From contig CAWAHD010000002.1 of assembly GCA_963781785.1 (NCBI GenBank), forward strand, positions 3,162,001-3,226,000: a stretch of 64,000 nucleotides of DNA, read 5' to 3'. The stretch is from CAWAHD01 sp963781785 (GTDB taxonomy: Bacteria > Planctomycetota > Planctomycetia > Isosphaerales > Isosphaeraceae). The position numbers and the translations under genes were made by a program. The notes beneath the pieces were generated by a model that was not told the origin of the DNA, did no database searches, and was given only the letters and a program-made list of their open reading frames with translations. Below are positions 27,405 to 36,032 of the stretch, in pieces. Numbering within the stretch: position 1 is the first letter of the stretch; every line of letters starts with the position of its first letter.

Positions 27405-28565
27405 TCAGCGATTCACGATGCCGTACACCCGCTCGACGAGCGCCGCCGCGATGGGTCCGACGATCAGGCACGGCGCCATCTTGTTCATCACGTAGGCGAT
27501 GGTCAGGCGGCGATCCGCGTCGACGATCACCAGCGAGCCGCCCGCGCCGGCCCCGAAACACACGCGGCCTTCCGGGAGGAACGGCAGCACCTCCGGCCAG
27601 GGCAGGCCATAACCGACGCCGAACTTGAGTCGATAGCCGAGCACAAGGTCGACGCCGTCGCTTTGCACCTCAAAGATCCGGTTGATCGTCGACGGCGAGA
27701 GCAGCCGGAGGGAATCGACTTCGCCGCCGCAGGCGACTGCCGACTGGATGCGCGCCACGGAGCGGGCATTGCCGTGCCCGTTGACCGCGCCGATCTCGGC
27801 AAGCCGCCAGGGCTCGGTCCAGCTACGCTCGATGTTCTCGTCCATGACCGGGCCGGTGAAGGTCTTGAACGCCGGGCCATTCGGGTCGAGGTCGGTCGGG
27901 TCAAACGGCTGCGGAGGCCACGACACCACGTTGGCGACGCGATGGAACTCCGATGGCGGCAGACCAATGTGGAAGTCGGCGCCCAGTGGCCCCGCGATCT
28001 GCGCGGCGAAGAACTCACCCAGGCGCTGGCCGGTGATGCGCCGGATCACTTCGCCGATCAGGTGGCCGTAGGTCATCGCGTGGTAGCCCGAGGCCGTCCC
28101 GGGCTCCCACCACGGCGCCTGCTCGGCCAGCATCGCGGTCGATTTGTCCCGGTCGTACACGTCGTCGATGGTGACCGGCTGGTCCCAGCCTGAGACGCCC
28201 GAGGTGTGGGACAGCAAGTGGCGAACCTTGATCTCCGCCTTGCCCCGGGCCGCGAACTCGGGCCAGTACGCGGCGACGTTCGCGTCGAGGTCGAGCGTGC
28301 CGCGATCGACCAGTACGAGCGCGGCGAGCGAAGTCATCGTCTTGGTGGTGGAAAAGACGCAAGTAATCGTGCTCTCGGTCCAGGGCGCGGTGTGAGCCTC
28401 GTCGGCCCAACCGCCCCACAGATCGACGACCATCTCACCGTCGATGTTGACGGCGAACGAGGCGCCGAGGTCTTCGCCTGACTCGAGCTTGGATGTGAAC
28501 AGCTCGCGCACTGAGTCGAATCGGGCGCTGCACGTGCCGCCCAGCGGCGTCGGGCGATCGCTCAC
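27405..28565 (-). CDS. Serine beta-lactamase-family hydrolase (EstB-like)
   Basis: The 386-residue protein has the class C beta-lactamase/esterase fold signatures. FSTTKTMTSLAALVLVDRG gives the SxxK nucleophile (about residue 72), and SGYHAMTYGHLIGEVI gives the tyrosine motif. The C-terminal part contains FGAGAGGSLVIVD, where the KTG-like element is expected. There is no signal peptide, so it is probably a cytoplasmic esterase or peptidase rather than a resistance enzyme. The GTG start at 28565 is preceded by GGGGGG. The gene stands alone. Confidence 0.88.
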   Translation of the reverse strand: MSDRPTPLGGTCSARFDSVRELFTSKLESGEDLGASFAVNIDGEMVVDLWGGWADEAHTAPWTESTITCVFSTTKTMTSLAALVLVDRGTLDLDANVAAYWPEFAARGKAEIKVRHLLSHTSGVSGWDQPVTIDDVYDRDKSTAMLAEQAPWWEPGTASGYHAMTYGHLIGEVIRRITGQRLGEFFAAQIAGPLGADFHIGLPPSEFHRVANVVSWPPQPFDPTDLDPNGPAFKTFTGPVMDENIERSWTEPWRLAEIGAVNGHGNARSVARIQSAVACGGEVDSLRLLSPSTINRIFEVQSDGVDLVLGYRLKFGVGYGLPWPEVLPFLPEGRVCFGAGAGGSLVIVDADRRLTIAYVMNKMAPCLIVGPIAAALVERVYGIVNR

Positions 28566-28920
28566 TAAGCCCCCCCTTCAGAAGTCGCAAATCAAGCCGA
28601 TGGGGATAGTTTGCCGCGGGCCGATCTGCGTTCGGCCAACTCAAGTGGCAGTGCGAGCGAGGCCTAGCCGTTGTGCCCAGCCTCGGTTCCGGTCTTGGTC
28701 CCTGTGGCCCTGCTCAAGGTGCTCCGTCGCAGAGCCCTGTCCTCGGCTGATGAAAACCTGGCGTTGTTTGCTGATGTTCCAAGGAGTTTCTGGCCTCCTG
28801 CTTTCCTGGGTTCCTGATGTGACACTCACGGAGCGGCAATACGCGCAACAAAACAGGTGCGTCGCGTGAATTGCTGCACCGAATCCCCATCGCCGGACTT
28901 TCTTTGTTTGTGCCGGAAGG
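28566..28920. other. Intergenic stretch
   Basis: No gene, repeat or hairpin is supported. It probably holds the promoter of the hydrolase gene on the minus strand. Confidence 0.35.
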
Positions 28921-29448
28921 CTAACCAATCCGCCACGGGTCGTGAGGCCACGATACGTCAATACTCACCACACGACGCCTGGCACTGCGGCGGCCTGACT
29001 TCAATTTCGGCCCTTTGGTGGTGATACCGAGACCGAAGCCATCGCGTTCCGTGCGCCAACTGCCGCGCACGCAGCTCGTCAAGCGGATCGGGCAGTTGCG
29101 GATGACCTCCGACTCGGTTGCCTCGAGCGGAACGCGATACTCGCCCAGGCGAAGACAACCCGAGAAGGCGCACCGCGGGCTGAACGCGAAGCCCTCTTCC
29201 TCCGGCCACCAGGCGAAAACCAGATCCGTCGCCAGGCGGGTCGCGTGGTGCTCGTGGAAGTAGAGACCCAGGGAATCATAGACGTGGATGAGATTATTCC
29301 GATGACCGAATGGCGCCGGTGCGGCGGGATCGACGATCCGGTCCGGGGTGCTGCCGATCGTTTCGTGGAGCTGGCGCGGATCAACGGCTTCTGAGATTGC
29401 ACAGCCGTTGATGACGAATCCAACGGGTTCAAATCGCGCCTCGATCAA
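28921..29448 (-). CDS. Hypothetical protein, 175 residues
   Basis: The frame begins MIEARFEPVGFVINGCAISE from a TTG with GGAGG about 11 bases upstream. The middle (LIHVYDSLGLYFHEHHATRL, then LVFAWWPEEEGFAF) is strongly protein-like and hints at a beta-rich domain found in several hypothetical bacterial proteins, possibly of immunity type. There is no signal peptide or membrane helix. The last 40 residues are basic. I do not assign a function. Confidence 0.65.
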   Translation of the reverse strand: MIEARFEPVGFVINGCAISEAVDPRQLHETIGSTPDRIVDPAAPAPFGHRNNLIHVYDSLGLYFHEHHATRLATDLVFAWWPEEEGFAFSPRCAFSGCLRLGEYRVPLEATESEVIRNCPIRLTSCVRGSWRTERDGFGLGITTKGPKLKSGRRSARRRVVSIDVSWPHDPWRIG

Positions 29449-29541
29449 TTGGGAGAGCCTCCGCTGTCCAAGCGATGAGCTGCGCCGATCAGCCTGCCGA
29501 GAGTCTGGAAGTTTCTAGCCCGGGTCAACGGAGAGCGTGAG

Positions 29542-30675
29542 TTAGCTTTTGAACGGGGCTCGATCGTAGCACGCGCCCAGCTCCTCGTGGGGAGTGTTGA
29601 TTCCCAGCGAGCTCAGCGACCAGCTTGCACCATCTTCTCGATCGCCGAGATAGAGGTCGTACCCACCCTTTCCGCCGGCGCGGGTGCTCGAATAGACGAC
29701 GAGGCGATCGTCGATCGGAAAAGGGTCCGAGCTGTCTGACCCGAGCTGATTGAAGCGGAGCGGCGCACGTGTTCGGCCATCCAGCGAACTGACCCAGACC
29801 TGATCGTGATGGTCGGTCCGACTCGTCCAGCGGACGTAGAGGAAGCGCGAGGCATCGAGCGGTACCGGGAAGTATTCCTGGATCTCCGGCTCGATCGCGA
29901 GGGGCTGCCGCGTGCCGTTCGCTTTATCGATGAGAAAGAGATCCATATCCTTGCGTGCTCCCTCGGCGTAGACGACGTGTTCCCCATCCGGAGTGAACAT
30001 CGGCATCGACCGCTCGGCTCGCGCGCCGCCGAACGGGATGGACTGGATCTGCCGATTCGCAACGTCCATGATCCGGATCTCGCCATCCTGCTTGAAGACA
30101 ATTCGCTTGCCATCGGGTGCGAACCTCGGGTCCTCGTCGCGCGTACCGAGCGCCTCGGTGAGGTTCTGGGGTTTCGCGCGGCCGTCCAACTTCCAGAGGT
30201 AGATATCCCACGCATTGCCGCGATGTTGGCCTCGAGAGACTCCCATGAAGATGATTTGTTTGCCATCAGGGGAGCAATTGGCGTTGATGGCATGGTCGAT
30301 CTCCCAGCGTTCGCTCAGGCATCTGAGCCGCTTCGTCACGAAGTCGTAGAGATAGAGGCGGCCGTCCCACGCGTCGTAATTCGTATAGCGGTGGAAGACG
30401 ATTCGGCCACGAAGCCTGGAAGCGGGGTTGGGCGGATTCGCGGCCTTATCACGAGTGCTGCGCCTCAGGCCGGCAGATGTGGACTGGCCTGCAAGCCGGA
30501 TGGGAGGAATGCCCTGAAGGCGTGTCCCCGACATCGCCGGGTCCGGTCGGCTGTCGCGGAGATCGGCCGGCTCACCCGTGTTGCGGACAACGTCTTGTGC
30601 ACCTGTGGATGCGTTCGCTGTCATCAGGACAAGGGCCTGGATCGCGGCGCTTCGAAGCTTGCTCGCGGCTTTCAT
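29542..30675 (-). CDS. Secreted TolB-like beta-propeller (PD40) protein
   Basis: The start is ATG 30675; a GTG codon lies just before it. The product begins MKAASKLRSAAIQALVLM, a signal peptide with an SLA-type region ending near TGAQ. From about residue 90 it contains repeated PD40 units such as INANCSPDGKQIIFMGVSRG, DPRFAPDGKRIVFKQDG, MPMFTPDGEHVVYAEGARKD and DRLVVYSSTRAGG. Such propellers mediate protein contacts in the periplasm. The gene begins at the stop of the DUF4132-like gene (TAG then ATG, 2 bp apart), so it is probably cotranscribed with it, although a functional link is unproven. Confidence 0.82.
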   Translation of the reverse strand: MKAASKLRSAAIQALVLMTANASTGAQDVVRNTGEPADLRDSRPDPAMSGTRLQGIPPIRLAGQSTSAGLRRSTRDKAANPPNPASRLRGRIVFHRYTNYDAWDGRLYLYDFVTKRLRCLSERWEIDHAINANCSPDGKQIIFMGVSRGQHRGNAWDIYLWKLDGRAKPQNLTEALGTRDEDPRFAPDGKRIVFKQDGEIRIMDVANRQIQSIPFGGARAERSMPMFTPDGEHVVYAEGARKDMDLFLIDKANGTRQPLAIEPEIQEYFPVPLDASRFLYVRWTSRTDHHDQVWVSSLDGRTRAPLRFNQLGSDSSDPFPIDDRLVVYSSTRAGGKGGYDLYLGDREDGASWSLSSLGINTPHEELGACYDRAPFKS

Positions 30676-30677
30676 CA

Positions 30678-32110
30678 CTAACGCCTCAGAATCTGATTGA
30701 CGATGGTCGGATCCGTGATCTTGGTGTCCTCGGCGAGGAGAAAGGCTTTGCTGAGAACGACCGACAATCGGACTGCTTGAGCGATTTGAGCTCGGCGGCG
30801 AAGGCTCCCTTCACCGAGGCCGGCACCGATTGCCGTTTCTTTCCATCGGCACCTAGCCACGTGAGCTCCGGCTTGAGGCTGCCGGGGACTTCCAGAAAAG
30901 CGGTAAAATCGCCCAGTTGCAAACGGTGGGCGCCCACGTCGGTCAGGCCGCACGAGGGAACAGCAACTTCTTCCATTTCCTCCCGGGTCATGCCGGTCTT
31001 GTCGGCGGCCGTGTCGAGCGCTTTGGCGAGCTGTGTACGGATCGAGGCATGCTTCGCTCGAGTCTTGAGCCGGCTGAGCTGGCCCACGGCGGCCAATGAC
31101 GATGCGGCTGACAGCGCATAGAGGCAGGCATTGCCAATCTTGGGCGCCCGCGGCCCAAACTCCGGGATTTTCTTGAAACAGGCAGCCGCGGCGTCCCCCA
31201 CGGCTACGGTCAGGCTATCGTCGTTGATGAGGCTGGCACACCAGATCAGGCCGCGCAGGAGGTCACTGTGTGCGTCGTGAATCAAAGTTGGATCGAGTGT
31301 ATACGTCTGGCTGCCCATCTGCTTGATCTGCGGAGTGCCGGGTTTGCCAATCTCCGCCAGCGCGCCCTTCAAGACGCTGGTGAGCGCCGCTGGCCCAATC
31401 TCCGCGACAAGGCCGCCTGCTTGCTGAAGCCATTTGCGGGACGGCTTGGATTGACTGGCGGTATTGCAATGGAGCAGTAGCGCCTGCCAGGCCGAGAAGG
31501 CGAGCGACTCGAGACCGTCGACCTGCCCCCGCAGGTACCGAGTCCAGGCTTCTTCGGTCGCGAGCAGGGAACCCCGGGCTGCCGCAGGTGCTGGAGTCAG
31601 CAGTTGGTCCAGTCGTTTCACGGCGTTGCGTGTTTCCGCAAACTCCGGCTGCGCCTGCCAATAGTCCCTCAGGGCCGCCAGGCGAGGACGCAGACAGTCG
31701 GGGATGCCCGCCTCCCGGCAGAAATTCTCCAGCACGCGCATGATGCCTGCAAGAGAGAGTTGCCACGAGTAGAGTCGCCCGCCAGAGAGTCGATCAACGA
31801 GCCGGTTGACGTCTTCGAGTCGGAACGGCAGATTCTTCCGACGCAAAACGCTGATTGGCTCCTTGAAACCCGCAACGCGGAATCGCGGCATGCCTTCGGT
31901 TTGCCGGGCAATGGCGTGAATGACGACCGCGACCTGCTGGTCGCTGGAAAGTTCGAGAATGATCCGCACGGACGGATACGATTTGATATCGACCCGGCCA
32001 AGAGAACGCCCGCGCGAGGAATCAAGTTCTTTGACAAAGGAATCGATCAACCGGATAGCCTGATCGCTGTCTGAGGCTTCGCTGACCGATTCCCGCGCTT
32101 GGGTTTCCAC
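30678..32110 (-). CDS. DUF4132-like protein, apparently short, one frameshift
   Basis: The start is GTG 32110, two bases after the preceding gene and behind GGGGGGA. The protein is helical for about 350 residues. It then shows the entry of a DUF4132 domain: IRTQLAKALDTAADKTGMTR, EEMEEVAVPSCGLTD, and FTAFLEVPGSLKPELTWLGA. Near 30775 a one-base shift changes LKSLKQSD to VRLSVVLSKAFLLAEDTKIT and TAG at 30678. DUF4132 proteins such as E. coli MolR and YehI are normally 800-1200 residues, so about 475 residues suggests truncation or a short subclass. Their biochemical role is unknown. The gene is tightly coupled to the Gly-Gly protein upstream. Confidence 0.65.
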
Positions 32111-32111
32111 A

Positions 32112-32507
32112 TCATCCCCCCACAAGCAACGTCAGGCGCAGGAAGCTGACGTGCGTATTGGGCCGAATGACGATCTCCTCGTCCAGCCGCTCTACCTGCT
32201 TGTCGCCGACCAGGATGATGACGCGGTTCGCCTCGAACGCCTCGATGGCCTTGTCGTATTGCTGCTTCCAGTCGATGGTTCGTTTTTTGGGGAGCGTGCA
32301 GCCGTTCAAGGTGATTTCCGCGTCGGTCGGCTGCACCAGCCCGCGATAGACCTGCGGCTGGAGGAGGTTAAAATCTTGCACCTCCTGATAAACCCGGCTG
32401 CGGATCAGCTTGCGCACCGTGATGTGCTCGGTCAGCACCTCCAGGGCGAACTCGTGGAGCAAGTCGCCACTGGTGGTTTCGTCGCGAACCATCAGAGTCA
32501 TCGACAT
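32112..32507 (-). CDS. Small protein with MoaD/ubiquitin-like C-terminus ending in Gly-Gly
   Basis: The protein has 131 residues if it starts at MSMTLMVRDETTSGD; an alternative GTG start adds 11. Strand-like TLMVRD and FALEVL, a helix (TVRKLIRSRVYQEVQDFN), EITLNG, a second helix (WKQQYDKAIEAFEANR) and a final VIILVGDKQVERLDEEIVIR to LTLLVGG fit a beta-grasp layout. The end resembles MoaD/ThiS (a loop with conserved acidic residues, a last strand, then Gly-Gly at the very C-terminus). In those families the terminal glycine is adenylated by an E1-like enzyme. No E1 or protease partner is seen in the window. It is immediately followed by the DUF4132-like gene. The fold assignment is my inference from pattern. 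Confidence 0.6.
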   Translation of the reverse strand: MSMTLMVRDETTSGDLLHEFALEVLTEHITVRKLIRSRVYQEVQDFNLLQPQVYRGLVQPTDAEITLNGCTLPKKRTIDWKQQYDKAIEAFEANRVIILVGDKQVERLDEEIVIRPNTHVSFLRLTLLVGG

Positions 32508-32871
32508 GGCGTGAGTCGTTTCCGGAGCAACGGCGCACACGAACGTAACAGCCGGATTATCTGCTGAGTATAGCAGGCGGCCAAGGCGCCGCTACGTTTT
32601 AGTTCGCCGGCAACCAGAATTGGTTCGGGTTGGCACCCGCGAGAGACGAGGACGTCTTGCGCTCAATATCGTGTCGCTGCCACAATGCTGCGTCGCCAGT
32701 CTTCGCAATCCGCAAGTGGTGTCGGACGGCGGGGAATCGGAGAACGAGCGAGGCCGGGCAGCGATGCCCGGCCTCGGCTCCGATCTTGGGCTTTCGGATA
32801 ATCCCCGCGAGAAGAGAGACCTGGTACGAGCGCGCCGGCGTCGGGCAATCGAGCGCACCGACGAAGTTCCT
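32508..32871. other. Intergenic stretch with a strong hairpin
   Basis: No gene is supported. The perfect hairpin at 32749-32776 is listed separately. The 32508-32600 part should hold the promoter of the Gly-Gly/DUF4132 operon. Confidence 0.4.
32749..32776 (-). terminator. Perfect 12-bp hairpin, probable terminator of the VOC gene
   Basis: CGAGGCCGGGCA at 32749-32760 pairs with TGCCCGGCCTCG at 32765-32776 around a GCGA tetraloop. It lies about 95 bases past the stop of the VOC gene on the minus strand. There is no long T run, as is usual in GC-rich bacteria, so terminator function is likely but not certain. Confidence 0.55.
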
Positions 32872-33353
32872 TTACGACTTCGGCGCGCCGGCGCAATCCA
32901 TCGCCGCTTTCATCTCCGCGGGCGTGACGTCTTTGATGTGGGTTGCGAACGACCATTTATGGCCGTAGGGATCGACGACCTGCCCGTAGCGGTCGCCCCA
33001 GAACATGTCGGTTGCCGGCATCAAGATGGTTGCGCCAGCGTCCTGGCGCGCTTGATCGCGGCGTCACAATCCTTGACGTAGTGATGAATGGTCACCGGCG
33101 TGCCGGTCAGGGCCTTGGGAGTTTGTGACTTGCCGCCGCAGTATTCAGGGAAATCGTCGACCAGGAAGAGGAAGCTGCTGCCGATGCGCAGCGCGGAATG
33201 CATGATTCTGCCGTCCGGACCCGGCATGCGGCTGACTTCCTCGGCTCCAAATGCTTGCTTGTAGAATTCGATGGCCTCGGCGCAGCGCTCGCAGACCAAA
33301 TGCGGAATCAGATGTTCTTGCCCGGGTGGAATCGGTTGCGTCGGCTTGCTCAT
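32872..33353 (-). CDS. VOC/glyoxalase superfamily protein, one frameshift
   Basis: The start is ATG 33353 (MSKPTQPIPPGQEHLIPHLV). The betaalpha fold of PhnB-like VOC proteins is visible: CAEAIEFYKQAFGAEEVSRM, MHSALRIGSSFLFLVDDFPE and VTIHHYVKDCDAAIKRA. Near 33042 a one-base shift occurs, and the natural C-terminus lies in the next frame (DAGATILMPATDMFWGDRYG, QVVDPYGHKWSFATHIKDV), ending at TAA 32874-32872. Rejoined, it has about 160 residues. VOC proteins bind a metal in a cupped barrel and include lyases, dioxygenases and resistance proteins. The substrate is unknown. It is followed by a second VOC gene type upstream at 33452. Confidence 0.8.
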
Positions 33354-33451
33354 GATGACCTCGTTGAAAAAGACTGGAAGCACCGCGATCAGAAACGGTC
33401 GGACGGTGGATCGAAAAGGAGTCTTGCGCTTCAGCGCCAGCAGGACTTACG

Positions 33452-33931
33452 TCAGGAGTTGTTATATGCGGCTTTGAGCACCCCGATGTCGAGTTTCTTC
33501 ATGGTCAGGATTGCCTTCATGACGCGGCCGGCTCGTTCGGGGTCGGCAGCGTCCAATAACTTGGCCAGTATGGTCGGAATGACCTGCCATGACAGACCGA
33601 ACCTGTCCTTGAGCCACCCGCACTGGAGGTCGGAGCCTCCCGCGCTCAGCTTTTCCCAGTACGTATCCAGTTCCTCCTGCGTCTCACAGTTCAAGACAAA
33701 CGAGATCGCCTCGGTAAATGTGAAATGCGGACCGCCATTCAGGGCGACGAACATCTGCCCGAAGAGCTGAAACGCCACGGTCATCACCGAGCCGGCCGGG
33801 CCGGGACCGGCCGCGCCGTAACGGACGACCTGGAGCACCTTCGAGTCCGGAAAAAGCGACGTGTAGAAGGCTACGGCCTCCTCCGCCTGGTTGTCAAACC
33901 ATAAAAAGGGAGTGATCTTCTGGATCGACAT
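33452..33931 (-). CDS. PhnB-like VOC protein (3-demethylubiquinone-9 methyltransferase-like domain)
   Basis: The start is MSIQKITPFLWFDNQAEEAV at 33931, with GGAGA upstream. The 159-residue protein shows the hallmark FLWFDNQAEEA, FYTSLFPDSKV, GGPHFTFTEAISF and WEKLSAGG blocks of the PF06983 family. Despite the database name, these are generally VOC-fold proteins without shown methyltransferase activity. The gene is 100 bp from the VOC gene downstream, in the same direction, so they are probably cotranscribed. Confidence 0.87.
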   Translation of the reverse strand: MSIQKITPFLWFDNQAEEAVAFYTSLFPDSKVLQVVRYGAAGPGPAGSVMTVAFQLFGQMFVALNGGPHFTFTEAISFVLNCETQEELDTYWEKLSAGGSDLQCGWLKDRFGLSWQVIPTILAKLLDAADPERAGRVMKAILTMKKLDIGVLKAAYNNS

Positions 33932-34297
33932 GGCTGTCTCCTTTGTTTGAGGACATTCGCGGTTGGTCAGTCGCCGCTGTTTTCCATGAGTCGGACCGGG
34001 TCGACGCAAATCGACAATGATCGCCGAAAAAATCAAATAGGATCGCAGTGCCCTCCAAGATTCCAGCAACGGGCCGAGTTGCTGTGCTCATTCGTTATAC
34101 CCTGAGTGGTCGCACCCTGGACAAGCACGAGCGGACGGCATTGCTCATCGGCTGGTTTTCTCGGAAAAGTAGTCGATTACGCAGGCGACATACTCCGCCC
34201 GGCGCCAAAGCTCAGCGGCCCAGCCCGCCGAGATGAGCCTTGATTCTATCAGGGAGGTTCCCTGGGTGCCTGTTGCGGCGCAGGGCCAGCCGTCGGA
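33932..34297. other. Intergenic stretch
   Basis: I see no supported gene, repeat or hairpin here. It separates the VOC pair from the three-gene cluster at 34298-35218 and should contain the VOC promoter. Confidence 0.35.
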
Positions 34298-34600
34298 TCA
34301 GCTCTCGACCCTCACGCAGCGTCCAAAAATCACCCCGGCCGACACCCAGCCATTGATTCTGCCGCGATTGTTGCCGATCTGGAACCGCTGGCCGTGGATC
34401 GCCTTGACGAGATGGAGATATTCGCGGCCGTTGACCTTGCAGAGCACGATGTCGCCGACCTGAAGTGTGGTCGGATCGACCGGCTCGACCGTGCATAGCT
34501 GCCCGGATTCGACTTTCCCCGCCATCGAGTTGCCGCGCGGTCGGAACGAGACGGCCTCGCCGCCCTTGAGCTTCTCGATGTACGCCGTCGCCCACCCCAC
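34298..34600 (-). CDS. S24/S26-like peptidase-fold protein without HTH domain
   Basis: The 100-residue protein starts at GTG 34600 with GGAGG 7 bases upstream. The sequence VSFRPRGNSMAGKVESGQL matches the nucleophile region of LexA/signal-peptidase folds, with Ser in NSM. VGDIVLCKVNGREYLHLVKA matches the second conserved strand, which carries a candidate lysine. There is no DNA-binding or membrane segment, so it is either a stand-alone processing peptidase or an inactive binding version. It is the last gene of a three-gene cluster. Confidence 0.7.
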   Translation of the reverse strand: MGWATAYIEKLKGGEAVSFRPRGNSMAGKVESGQLCTVEPVDPTTLQVGDIVLCKVNGREYLHLVKAIHGQRFQIGNNRGRINGWVSAGVIFGRCVRVES

Positions 34601-34640
34601 GGGATGCCCTCCGAGCCAACGAGCGATCGGTCTCGCCCGC

Positions 34641-34925
34641 TCAAACCCCCTCCGGCATCATCGGACTTCCGGAAGCGGATGTGGCGGCACCCGTCGTGCG
34701 GGGCGGAACGTCAGGCGCGCCTTCGATCCGCGCCATGAGTTCCGCTCTATGGCGATAGAGAATGGCCAGGAGCTCATCATCCTCGATGTATCCCAGCCCG
34801 CGGCCGAGATGAACTTCGCCGAGGAACCCGAGATGAGCGAACAATTGGCCGAGCCGGACATCGGGTGACAGCGACCAGATCTCGGCGAGCACGCCGATTG
34901 CTTCTTTCTGCATTTCCGAATTCAT
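34641..34925 (-). CDS. Hypothetical protein, 94 residues
   Basis: The start MNSEMQKEAIGVLAEIWSLS overlaps the stop of the upstream gene by 4 bp (ATGA), which fixes the start. The body is helical and acidic (VRLGQLFAHLGFLGEVHLGR, DDELLAILYRHRAELMARIE). The tail is rich in Pro, Thr and Ser. I do not recognise a named family. Its coupling with 34922-35218 and the S24-like gene suggests one small functional unit. Confidence 0.7.
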   Translation of the reverse strand: MNSEMQKEAIGVLAEIWSLSPDVRLGQLFAHLGFLGEVHLGRGLGYIEDDELLAILYRHRAELMARIEGAPDVPPRTTGAATSASGSPMMPEGV

Positions 34926-35218
34926 GGGAGCATGTCCCCAATCTTGGGGTCCGCGGCAAACGCCTTGGGAAGTTTGCCGATTACCTCTACTCGGATAAGA
35001 ACGCCTGGGGCGAGCTTCGCGATCCGAGTCGCCCGAGTCACTCCATTGTACAGCATGAGAACGCCATCCGTCCCCTCGTACACCCACGGCGGCGGCATCC
35101 CGAGTGCCGAGCGGCCGAACAGAGAGATCTGCCTGGCGAGCTTGGACGGGTCGGCTCCCTGCCGGCGGGATGGAGGCAAACGCAGTTCACGGGCATTGAC
35201 ATCGCGCAAGTCGAGCAT
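34922..35218 (-). CDS. Hypothetical protein, 98 residues
   Basis: The protein begins MLDLRDVNARELRLPPSRRQ. Its second half, WVYEGTDGVLMLYNGVTRAT, then LIRVEVIGKLPKAF, looks like a small beta-rich domain faintly reminiscent of ParB-type N-terminal modules. It is translationally coupled to the next gene. There is no signal or membrane helix. It is probably the first gene of the cluster, with its promoter in 35219-35325. Confidence 0.65.
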   Translation of the reverse strand: MLDLRDVNARELRLPPSRRQGADPSKLARQISLFGRSALGMPPPWVYEGTDGVLMLYNGVTRATRIAKLAPGVLIRVEVIGKLPKAFAADPKIGDMLP

Positions 35219-35325
35219 CCGCCCAGTCTAGCCGAGACCAAACGCCGGGTGAATTCGTTCGCGCTCTCGCATTGAACGTGACGTCACCACAAGCCGCCGC
35301 CGCCGTGCTATCCTGCGGGCCGCGG

Positions 35326-35889
35326 TCATGCCCGATCGCCTACCGCCGGGTCGTGAGACGCGCCCGCGAAACTCGAGGCTGTGATCCGGTAGACAAAACT
35401 CTCTCGGCCACCCCGGTCGATTCGTGTTCCTTCACGAACCCCGCCCAGCTTTTCCATCGCTCGCTGCGAGCGAATATTCTGGGTGCCAATCAGAAAGTAA
35501 ACGCTGTCCACGAACCGGAACGCGTGGCTCAGCATGAGGTGTTTCATTTCCCGGTTGTAGGTCCCGCCCCAGTGGGACCGAGCCAGAAACGTCCAGCCGA
35601 TTTCGATCTCACTGTGCCGTTCATCGTACCCGTAATATCGCGACGACCCGATCACCCGGCCATCCTTGGAATCGATGACGATCAATGCGCCACCGGACTC
35701 CAAGGCGTCACGGAAAAACACACGGAAAACCACTTCCTTGTAACGATCGTTGCTCGGATGTTGCTCCCAGATCAGTGGATCGGAAGCGACTGAATAGAGG
35801 TCATCGAAATCTTCCGGTCGCAGCGGCCGGAGCTCAAGACGCTCGCCTTTCAAGGTCGGTTTCAGATCGAAGGGCATACGTGTTTTCAT
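35326..35889 (-). CDS. GNAT N-acetyltransferase (RimJ/RimL type)
   Basis: The 187-residue protein begins with LKGERLELRPLRPEDFDDLY, the usual RimJ/RimL start. The core is ALIVIDSKDGRVIGSSRYYG, SEIEIGWTFLARSHWGGTYN and GTQNIRSQRAMEKLGGVREG. The acetyl-CoA-binding segment normally reads G-x-G-x-A and here appears as HWGGTYN. It transfers acetyl groups from acetyl-CoA to an amine, and the substrate is unknown. The start is ATG 35889, or the Met four codons on. Confidence 0.85.
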   Translation of the reverse strand: MKTRMPFDLKPTLKGERLELRPLRPEDFDDLYSVASDPLIWEQHPSNDRYKEVVFRVFFRDALESGGALIVIDSKDGRVIGSSRYYGYDERHSEIEIGWTFLARSHWGGTYNREMKHLMLSHAFRFVDSVYFLIGTQNIRSQRAMEKLGGVREGTRIDRGGRESFVYRITASSFAGASHDPAVGDRA

Positions 35890-35900
35890 CCCTTTTGTCG

Positions 35901-36018
35901 TAGGTCAGGCTTTCCAGCCTGACACAGCAAGGAACGTCGGGCTGGAAAGCGTGACCTACGGGAACGTCAGGCTGAAAAGCCTGACCTACGGGAACGTCAG
36001 GCTGGAAGGCCCGACTTC
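35901..36018. repeat. Cluster of GTCAGGCT palindromic repeats (four units)
   Basis: Units TAGGTCAGGCTTTCCAGCCT (35901), GTCGGGCTGGAAAGCGTGAC (35937), GTCAGGCTGAAAAGCCTGAC (35966) and GTCAGGCTGGAAGGCCCGAC (35996) follow one another with GTAGG/CCTACGGGAAC joints. Each is a hairpin with GTCAGGCT paired to AGCCTGAC. The repeat is shared with 19444-19852. It lies between two minus-strand genes and may terminate or stabilise transcripts. Confidence 0.8.
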
Positions 36019-36032
36019 GCTCCGCGCGTCGT

